Assembly (NCBI GenBank): GCA_018296165.2
Contig: JACKQL020000024.1
Location: 248,001-312,000 of the forward strand
DNA length: 64,000 nucleotides
DNA from: Termitomyces sp. T153
Taxonomy: Eukaryota; Basidiomycota; Agaricomycetes; Agaricales; Lyophyllaceae
Reading direction: 5' to 3'
Shown here: one piece after another, positions 55,282 to 64,000 of the stretch
Position numbering within the stretch: the stretch's first letter is position 1
Layout: each line of letters starts with the position of its first letter
The notes under the pieces: model-generated
Databases searched by the model: none
Told to the model about the DNA's origin: nothing
Seen by the model: only the letters and a program-made list of their open reading frames with translations
Translations under genes and position numbers: made by a program

Positions 55282-56547
55282 GCAGTGTCAAGCATTTTGA
55301 TGCCAGGGGTTCCAGATCAATTGGGAGGGAGTGTCAAAGTAATGACAGAGGGGTCTGGAGTTGTCTAGCATTGTGGGTCATGGTACCATGGTTCTCACAT
55401 TGACTTCTGGAATTTGTTGGGGGTGCCTTCAGGGTGCATTTCAAGGAGGCTGGGGTAGAGGTGCATTTTCCTTCCTTTCTTGGCTATCTTGAGGCTTGGG
55501 AATTCTTTTGGCTCACTCTGGAGTTGCTGGAGTTGGGTCAGAGGTGTCAGGGCCCTGGAGAGCTGGAGAGAGGGGGTTGTATCTGTGCTTGGAGACTTCA
55601 TTGTGGAGTTTGTCCAGTCAAACATTAGGTGGGGTCAACAGCCATTTAATCAGAGGGGTCCTAGCTGATTCTGGAGGTTGGTTCTGGGGTTGGGGGTGGA
55701 GCACTGGTCTTGAAATCTTGATTTATTCTTGGAAGAAGAGGGATTGTTGGGTCAGGGTTCAATTCCAATAATGGCAGGGCTTGCTTCAGAGGGTTGACAT
55801 CCTTGGAGTTGGGTGGGAGTGCAGTGTGGGGGTTGGATGGTTTACATCAGAGAATTGTTAGATCAGGTATTGGTGACATGTAGATTTTGATGGAACTGTG
55901 GGGTAGCCCAGGGGTGTTGGTGCTGTTTCTTGGGGAAGGTGTGGCATTGGTGGGAGTTGGTCTGGAGTCATGCAGTTATTCTGGTTGGGGTGGGGTAGGG
56001 CCAGCAGGTTTGGAGGTGTGGGACTAGGGTTTGGTGGTTGGAGATCTTGTTGTTGTTTGTCAGCAGGGGAAGTAACTTGTTCTTATGCAGCAGGTGATTG
56101 TCTCCAGCAGGGGTTTGCATTATTGTTGGGGAGATGGTGTGGATGAGGCACTGGAGAAGTCATTAAGCAATAGATTGATTTATCACCAGGATTGGTTGGG
56201 CATGGGGTTGGAGATGTTATGGTTGACCTTTAGTGAGAGGCAGAGCTGGCAGAGGAGGTGAGGAAGGTGTATGGGGTGCAGGAGAGGGTGGTGTAGAAGC
56301 AATGCAATTGGAGTTGAGTGGAGAGGGTGTTTGTGGAGAGAGCCATTGCATGGGGATGTGACTAGAGCAGACAGGACATTTGGCATTGGATCTGTGATTC
56401 AATGTGCCTTAGCCAACTGGGCAAGGCAGAACAAATTATAGTGGGTCTCAGGCATGGGCTGACCATAGACATTGAGAGTTCTGGTAGAAGTATAGGTGGA
56501 GCTAATTGCAGACATCACAAATGCAGTAAGGGGGAGTCTTGATATTA
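55282..56547. other. G+T-rich repeat-derived sequence, right flank
   Basis: It continues the strand-asymmetric sequence seen before 44,429. Phrases such as GAGTTGTCTAGCATTGTGGG and GTCATGGTACCATGG resemble those near 43,975. No gene is seen. Confidence 0.5.
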
Positions 56548-57686
56548 TGTCAGGTTCTGCTGACCATGGGGGCTCAGCTACACTGGGCAAGTCCTTACTA
56601 GGCAGACACAATGTCCTGCACTGATAACTGGGCATTCATGGAAGGTCTAGACTTTGGAGACTTGTGAGGATAAGTGAGGGGGAGTTATCCAAGCAAGTCT
56701 AGAGTGGTCCAGGGAAGTCTAAGACAAATTACAGGGAAGGGATTGGACTTGATGGGGTGTCAGGTACAAGTCCAGAAGCAAGTATTGGGAGTGCAAGGTA
56801 AGTAGAGGCTATGCAAGTGATGGGAGTGGAGCCAGAGCTTGATGGGGGATTAACAGATGTTGATGGGTTTTGGAGCAAGGTCCAGAGTTGGTTTAAAGAA
56901 TGTTTGAGGTTTGTAATTGTAGGTGTGGGGTTTGTAAAGGCATTAAGGTTGAAATGACTTGAACACAATAAAGAAAATGGAGTCAAATGAGACAAGACAG
57001 AGTTGAGACAAGATTGAGATGAGAATAAAAATAAATTCAAGCAGAGATACAAGACAATAACAAGACAATAACAGAGACAGAGACAAGGCAAGACCAGGAG
57101 ACTGAGATTAAGGGAAACATAACATGGAACATGAAACACAAGATGAAAACAATCAGAAACACATCAGGTCAGGCAGGTAATATCAAGACTATGGTATGGG
57201 ATGCTACTCTACAACTTATATATTGACTACTGGGACAACTCTGGGAATAGCAGGTCTGGCAGTGGTGCTTGTTGGGATTATGTGGAGCCGACAGGTGTCA
57301 GTTATGATTAAGGGGCAGGCCATGGTAATATACTGATGGGATCATAATGGGATCACTTGGGGATGCAAGCCATCCTGGGGTCATTGTAATGCTCTAGAGC
57401 TGGTCAGATAAGTCAGGATGACAAACTAGTGATGTATGCCAGCATCAAAAACAGTAGGAGAGGGTCCTAAGGGCTCAGGAGAGGCAGGGGAAGCATTGAA
57501 GGCTATGGGGAAGGTGTTGGAATTAGCCAGGGAGCCAGTGGGATTTGCTGGAGAAGTGTTAGAGTTACCTGGAGTGGGTGCCATGGACAAACAAAGGTTG
57601 GGGAAGTTGAAGGGGGAGTTGGGGTGAACTCTGGGGAAGTGAGTGGGTTGGAAATGATGTTTGGGGTCCCAGGGAGTGGGTCATAA
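56548..57686. mobile_element. LTR D (about 1.14 kb), end decayed
   Basis: It starts TGTCAGGTTCTGCTGACCAT. The end reads GGGAGTGGGTCATAA instead of GGGTCATGACA. If the LTR ends at 57,686 the flanks are TATTA and TGTTA, a target duplication with one transition. From about 56,880 on it matches LTR B almost base for base. Confidence 0.75.
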
Positions 57687-58579
57687 TGTTAATGGTCATT
57701 GCATTACCCTGCAAAGACACTTACTGGCATGGTTATAACTTGGTCTAAACTTCTGCAAGTTCAACAAAAACTATATACCCAAGTGCTTGCATTATTACTT
57801 GTTAGGAATTCACAAGATAAGGACCAAAATGATGTACTGGAAGAAAGAAAATCTGAATATCCTGTGAAATTGGGTTCAGAATACTACCAGAGGAAAGGAT
57901 TGGAGAGGCCAGGTCCAATTACAATGCATTGACAAGCCTCAAGTCTTCCAACTGTGACATGCATGCCACAGTATCATATTGTTGAAGTAACTAAGATGCA
58001 AGATTGTACAGAGTCTTAACTTTTCCCTTGTATATTCATTCTACTTATGCCTTGTACAACCCTGCACAATGTCTGTTGCTTTTCAAGATTTAAAAGTCAA
58101 AAACCCTTATACAGTTGAGTTTTAATCAGTCAAGTTTAGTCAAGTTTTCATGTTTTTTCTGCTTCATGTAACTTGACTTCACAAGACTAATTGGTTGTCA
58201 TGTGATAGCAAAGATCATTCAAGCTTGCTGCCTGAAGATTGGCATCAAGTGGGGCAAAAATGCAATGGGCAGGCCCCTAACTAAGATAGTTTGAATTTAT
58301 GTTGGCTGTTTGAGTTTAGATATTTATGATTTAGCATTCAAAAAAGCAAAAGAACAGGGCACAGACAGCTATCAGTAAATGGTTCAGATAGAATGATGTG
58401 AAAGATGGTAATTATGCTGCAAAATAAGAGCTCAGTACATCTTATCACAACAATGGAACTAGCCCTCATCTAGGATTCTACAACTATGCAAAAGCAACAA
58501 GCAGAAAAGAACTACTTGGTACAATGCCAATGAACACAGCATTACCAACACAAGCATAATATAAGAGCAAGATCCACTA
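57687..58579. other. Unassigned AT-rich sequence
   Basis: 3' flank of the NLR-like gene. A short frame at 57,699-57,932 has no recognisable domain. CG dinucleotides are rare. Confidence 0.4.
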
Positions 58580-61215
58580 TTAAACATTTATTTTATGATA
58601 TAAATCAGAATGATCATTTTCCAGTACTGCTTGCTGAGCAGCTAGGACCTGTCGCTGCATCTCTTCAGCCTCCTTGAGCTTTCCAGCTCTTTGTAGAGTG
58701 ATTCCAAGATTATTCATGCTTGTAATAGTATCAGGATGATCTTCTCCTAATATTGCTTGCTGAACTGCTAGCACCTGCTGCTGCATCTCTTCAGCCTCCT
58801 TGAACTTTTCAGCTCTTTCTAGAGTGATCCCAAAATTACTCATGCTGGTAAGAGTATCAGGATGATCATCTCCTAATATTGCTTGCTGAGCAGTTAGCAC
58901 CTGATGCTGCATCTCTTCAGCTTCTTTAAGCTTTCCAGCTTTTGTTAGAATGATCCCAAGATTATTCATGCTGGTAAGAGTATCAGGATGATCATTACCT
59001 AATATTGCTTGCTGAACTGCTACAACCTGTTGCTGCATCTCTTCAGCCTCCTTTAGCTTTCCAGCTCTTTCTAGAGTGATCCCAAGATTATTCATGCTGA
59101 TCAGAGTATTAGGATGATCATTTCCTAATATTGCTTGCTGAGCAGCTAGGACCTGTCGCTGCATCTCTTCAGCCTCCTTGAGCTTTCCAGCTCTTTGCAG
59201 AGTGATTCCAAGATTATTCATGCTGGTAAGAGTATCAGGATGATCATCTCCTAATATTTCCTGCTGAATCACTAGAACCTGTTGTTGCATCTCTTCAGCT
59301 TGCTTGAACTTTCCAGCTCTTTCTAAAGTGTAACCAAGATCATATATGCTAGTAAGAGTATCAGGATGATTATCTCCTAATATTACTTGCTGAGCAACTA
59401 GAACTTGTTGCTGCATCTCTTCAGCCTCCTTGAGCTTTCCAGCTCTTTGTAGAGTGACCCCAAGATTACTCATGCTGGTAAGAGTATCTGGATGATCATT
59501 TCCTGATATTGCTTGCTGAGCAGCTAGCACCTGTCGTTGCATCTCTTCAGCCTCTTTGAGCTTTCCAGCTCTTTGTAGAGTTAGTCCAAGATTATTCATG
59601 CTATTAAGAGTATCAGGATGATCGTCTCCTAATTTTGCTTGCTGAGCAGCTAGCACCTGATGCTGCATCTCTTCAGCTTCTTTATGCTTTCCAGCTTTTG
59701 TTAGAATGATCCCAAGATTATTCATGCTGGTAAGAGTATCAGGATGATCATTACCTAATATTGCTTGCTGAACTGCTACAACCTGTTGCTGCATCTCTTC
59801 AGCCTCTTTGAGCTTTCCAGCTCTTTCTAGAGTGATCCCAAGATTATTCATGCTGATCAGAGTATTAGGATGATCATTTCCTAATATTGCTTGCTGAGCA
59901 GCTAGGACCTGTCGCTGCATCTCTTCAGCCTCCTTGAGCTTTCCAGCTCTTTTTAGAGTGATCCCAAGATTACTCATGCTCATACAAATATAAGGATGAT
60001 CATATCCTGATATTGCTAGTTGTGCAGCTAGAACCTGTTGCTGCATCTCTTCAGCCTCCTTGAGCTTTCCAGCTCTTTGTAGAGTGAATCCAAGATTATT
60101 CATGCTAGTAAGAGTATCAGGATGATCATTTCCTAATATTGCTTGGCAAATAGCTAGGACCTGTTGCTGCATCTCTTCAGCCTCCTTAAGCTTTCCAGCT
60201 CTTTGTAGAGTGAATCCAAGATTGTTCATGCTAGTAAGAGTATCAGGATGATCTTCTCCTAATATTGCCTGCAAAATGCATAGGACCTGTTGCTGCATCT
60301 CTTCAGCCTCCCTGAGCTTTCCACCTCTTTGCAGAGTGATCCCAAGATTATTCATGCTGATAAGAGTATCTGGATGATCATCACCTAATATTGCTTGCCG
60401 AATCACCAGAACCTGTTGCTGCATCTCTTCAGCCTCCTTGAACTTCCCAGCTCTTTCTAGAGTGCAACCAAGATCATATATGCTAGTAAGTGTATCAGGA
60501 TGATCATCTCCTAATATTGCTTGCTGAGCAACTAGCACCTGTTGCTGCATCTCTTCAGCCTCCTTGAGCTTTCCAGCTCTTTCTAGAGTGATCCCAAGAT
60601 TATTCATACTGGTAAGAGTATCAGGATGATCATTTCCTAGTATTGCTTGCTGAGCAGCTAGAACCTGTCGCTGCATCTCTTCAGCTTCCTTTAGCTTTCC
60701 AGCTCTTTGTAGAGTGTAACAAAGTTCATTCATGCTAATAAGTGTCTGAGGATGATCATTTCCTAATATTGCTCGCTGAGCAGTCAGGACCTGTCGCTGC
60801 ATCTCTTCAGCCTCCTTGAACTTTCCAGCTCTTTCCAGAGTATGACCAAGATTATTCATACTAGTCAGAGTATCAGGATGATACTTTTGTAATATTGCTT
60901 GCTGAGTAGCTGACTGTTGCTGCATCTCTTCAGCTTCCTTTATCTTTCCAGCTCTTTCTAGAGTGTGACCAAGATCATTCATGCTAATAAGAGTATGAGG
61001 ATGATTATTTCCCAATATTGCTTGCTGAGCAGCTAGGACCTGTCGCTGCATCTCTTCAGCCTCCTTGAGCTTTCCAGCTCTTTCTAGAGTGTGACCAAGA
61101 TTACTCATACTAGTAAGAGTATCAGGATGGTCAATTCCTAATATTGCTTGCTGGGCAGCTAGAACCTGTTGCTGCATCTCTTCAGCCTCCTTGAGATTTC
61201 CAGACCTCTCCAATG
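58580..61215 (-). repeat. 126-bp TPR-coding tandem repeat, 20.5 units
   Basis: Each 126-bp unit encodes one TPR. Several units differ by only a few bases. A segment at 59,022-59,160 recurs 756 bp further at 59,778-59,916, exactly six units away. One unit (near 60,900-60,920) has lost a codon. Confidence 0.93.
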
Positions 61216-63822
61216 CAAGTCCTAGTTTTCTTTGCCAGAACTGAAGCTCATGTGATTGTTCTTTTTCAATGGCATCCATGATTTCTTTCAACTCTTTCAC
61301 TGCCTCACTCCACAATTCAGCTTCATACAAAAATTTAATAAAAACTTTAGCAGTTTTCAACTCTACTGATGTGTAGTGATGCAATCTTCTGACATGAGGT
61401 AGCCACAATTGTACATCACTGTAGAGAAAGGCCTTCTGTCCTAAACAATAATATATTTGTGAAGCACACTGATATGTCTCCTCCTTCTCTTTTTCTGTTA
61501 AGAACTCATGACAACATTGTTGAACCAGTGGATGTATTGTTATTAGATTGTCTCCAATTCTTTCAACCAATGAGTAAGATGCAAGCAGTCTAATTGTATC
61601 ATCCATTAACAATTCATCCCATTTTCCATCCTGAAGGAATAACTTCAGAAGCCTTTGAACCTCCTGAACTTGATCTTGTTCACAAATGTCTACATTGTTC
61701 CATGCTCTGTGGAACAAGTCTATAGGAATTCTGCTATAATGACAAATACCCCAAAGGTTGAGTGTTGTCTTTGCTCTGGTGTCAAGTTTGTCATAGCTGA
61801 TTTTCCAAGTTGAGTAGACTGACAGAGAGTAATTATCAATACTTTGCTTTGATTTATGTTCTAGGAACCTCTTTTTATTTGCTCTATACTTGTCAACATA
61901 CTGGTGAAATCCCAGCCATTTATCTTGCAACAAATAATGACCAGACTGGACAATAGCTAGAGCAAAATAACCGAGTTCTTTGACTAGACTTCTGGCTTCT
62001 GTGTTCAAAGATAGCTCTGATCTACCACAAATTTTATACAGAATAGCAATTGAATCATCTTCAGTCAACTCTTCAATCCTGTCATTTTGGTGAGGAGCAT
62101 GAGCTTTACAATCTTGATTTCTTGTAGTGATTATAATGTTTCCATGTTGGCAGGAAGGGAAAAAAGTCTGTAGATCAATTCCTGGGTCATCTGCACTATC
62201 AAATATCAACAACCAATCTTTCTGTTGGTGGCACAGAATTCTGAGACCAGCAGTGAGATTTGGTTCAGAAATTTTTGCTTGACTGGCAATAAACTTGTAG
62301 AATTGTTCTATAGAAACCCTTGAGCTTGCATCAATCAAATATATAGATGCAAATCTAAACAACTGTTCAGACATAGTGTAGTATGTTATAGCTGCACCTC
62401 CCTTACCTTGACTTATACATTGCTAGAAACTGCAGCACAATTTGTGTCTTCCCAGCTCCTCCTAAACCATACAAAACATATCTTTTCTGTACCCTTTCAT
62501 TCACTGACCCACAATCTGTGGCAAAGTAATTATCCAACTTTGTCAAGATATCTTTTCTTCCTGTAAAGACTTGAGTAGGTGCAGGAATTTGATAAATGTC
62601 CTCTATCAAAACAGCAGTTTGTGGATATTGAGGCAGCTGAGACCCCCTGAAATTTCCTATGGAAATCTTGCAGGGACTGACATGTAAAGCTTGCACTAGA
62701 CTATCAAGATGGCCATCAACACTAGGATGACACAGGTAAGCCAAAGTGTGTGACTTGATCTCTGATAGCTTCTCTATATCATCAGAAGTAGCATTCTGTA
62801 GGCCTTGGTCTACATTCAGCCTATAAAATACATTCAGAATGTGCTTGAATTGGGTTGTCAACTCTGCAGCAACTTTTTCACTGTCAGTTGCAATCCTACT
62901 GACAATGTTCAACATATTCCTTGTAGCAGTAGATTGCAATGAGATTGGACCAGGCTGCCCAGCACCAATGCTCACAAGGCAGGCCACTTGTGCAGAATGA
63001 CCATACACAGTTTCTACTTCCTCAAGAACAAGTCTGGTAGGATTATTAAATCCCAGATTACCACCAATGAAGGATTCTTGAAGACCCCCATCTTTAATTA
63101 GCACAGGCTTGAAAAGTCCAGGGGTAGCAGTGGTTGCACGTGCTGCTTCTATGATTGTACAGTTATAGCCCTGATTTGCACCCACTGTGTATGAACGGAA
63201 AACCCGTGGTGTTGTGTTTACTGATGGAAGTGCCACAACAAAACTAGAAATTCCGGATTAACTTCTATTCAGCAACAGACAATTGGACAGACCTCCTACA
63301 ACACTGAGTATCTTGTAGCAGAGCATTTGGCAACAGTCCAGAAGACTTGATTATTGCCTTCATGCCAGCCTCAAAAACTGAGGCTTTGAACATTTCTTTT
63401 TTGTTTCTCCACTTCTTATCTGAAAACACACTAGACATGAAGTGAACATATTCCTCAATGGCCTGATCAATAGGCATCCCAAGCCGTCCAAGAATCAACG
63501 CAATAAGTCTGATATTAGTGTTCAATAACCAACGATATGGACAATAGGTAAATGATTTAGGACATACCCTCCTGTTCCAACACCACCAATGAGATCAAAA
63601 TACTCGCAGGGTCTGGGTACTGTGTTGGCATTAGTGATGAACTTAAGCCTGTTCATGAGCTCCTGAATGATCAGCAACTCGGAGAGACCACGGGTACCGC
63701 CGTCGTCTGCGTCAATTGTGCCAGATTAGTATTATGAGTAACATGAGAAGATTCAGCCTACCAAGAGCTAGAAGCCTAAGCCCACGTTGAGTTTGTACAG
63801 ACTCAGTAACGATATTCTGCAT
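58580..63822 (-). CDS. Patatin-NB-ARC-TPR NLR-like protein (1,675 aa)
   Basis: Five exons close in phase: 63822-63762, 63706-63568, 63508-63293, 63243-62407 and 62354-58580. The patatin-like domain spans about residues 20-250: LLALDDGGTRGLSELLIIQE, YFDLIGGVGTGGLIALILGR, ATPGLFKPVLIKDGG and GGNLGFNNPTRLVLEE. NB-ARC spans about 375-720: the P-loop YVLYGLGGAGKTQIVLQF, Walker B WLLIFDSADDPG, then IIITTRNQD and GYFALAIVQSGHYLL. From about residue 800 to the end there are 20 full TPR units of 42 residues (one of 41) and a partial one (pattern AGKLKEAEEMQRQVLAAQQA, then ILGNDHPDTLTSMNNLG). The N-terminal effector, STAND switch and repeat sensor order is that of fungal NLR-like proteins thought to act in non-self recognition and programmed cell death. 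It is intact despite the CG-poor surroundings. Confidence 0.92.
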
Positions 63823-64000
63823 ATGTATTACGATTTCGATCCTGGCAATAGTTCTGAAAGATGGGGGGAAAAGATGGGTGCAAACTTGCTGTATAAATCA
63901 GAGAATCAGAGCAACTGCTCTCACGCTTTGACCAACGCTGCTGTTCGAACACTGGAAAATCATTCCAAATGGAGCTCAAACGTGCTCATAGACAAACAAC
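63823..64000 (-). promoter_or_regulatory. Upstream region of the NLR-like gene
   Basis: Minus-strand promoter region. CTGATTTATACAGC at about 63,888-63,901 is a weak TATA candidate about 70 bases upstream of the start. CG dinucleotides are at normal frequency again. Confidence 0.35.

Noticed and set aside
58580..61215. CRISPR or satellite array
   Set aside because: The 126-bp periodicity is the coding repeat of TPR units in one open frame.

Overview
The window comes from a filamentous basidiomycete, most likely an Agaricomycete. Genes are interrupted by many introns of about 45-55 bases with GT..AG borders. The recognisable proteins have fungal counterparts, and the mobile DNA (chromodomain Gypsy elements, Tc1/mariner) together with a patatin/NB-ARC/TPR receptor fits that group. 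The species cannot be named from the sequence.

Left part, 1-25,948: a gene-dense housekeeping block. In order it holds the 3' end of a BIG1/VOA1-type ER membrane protein; a conserved protein resembling MBIP (-); an alpha/beta hydrolase (+); two tandem Sec14-like lipid-transfer proteins (-,-); mitochondrial ribosomal protein uL5m (-); the TORC2 subunit SIN1/AVO1 (+); valyl-tRNA synthetase with two in-frame starts (+); a small Ser/Thr-rich protein with features of a GPI anchor (-); a mitochondrial IF3-like factor with a duplicated C-terminal domain (+); class II fructose-bisphosphate aldolase with 12-nt and 6-nt micro-exons (-); a DUF2433/phosphoesterase-like protein with an RRM-like segment and an RG-rich tail (-); and Mediator subunit MED13 (+). 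Four divergent pairs have start codons only 37, 42, 69 and 47 bases apart. For most of these genes the complete exon chain was joined by eye and the reading phase closes at every junction.

Middle part, about 26,050-58,575: no intact host gene was recognised. The DNA is nearly free of CG dinucleotides and rich in TG/CA. It contains a 61-bp minisatellite, a GAT microsatellite, a tRNA-like SINE head, a broken Tc1/mariner transposase split by about 0.85 kb of foreign sequence, a decayed minus-strand chromodomain Gypsy element, four LTRs of one roughly 1.0-1.2-kb family (one a solo LTR with a perfect 5-bp target duplication), and a complete 10.85-kb plus-strand Gypsy-type element (44,429-55,281) with PBS, PPT, LTRs and target duplication. 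That element carries an extra antisense, multi-exon reading frame with a cysteine cluster between integrase and the 3' LTR. Several catalytic Asp codons in these elements have become Asn in exactly the way expected from methyl-CpG decay.

Right part, 58,580-63,822: an intact five-exon gene for a 1,675-residue NLR-like protein (patatin-like, NB-ARC, then 20 complete and one partial 42-residue TPR units). Its TPR array shows a higher-order repeat of exactly 756 bp. The patatin-like domain lacks the usual nucleophile serine. The gene sits at the edge of the CG-poor domain and has stayed open while its neighbours decayed.
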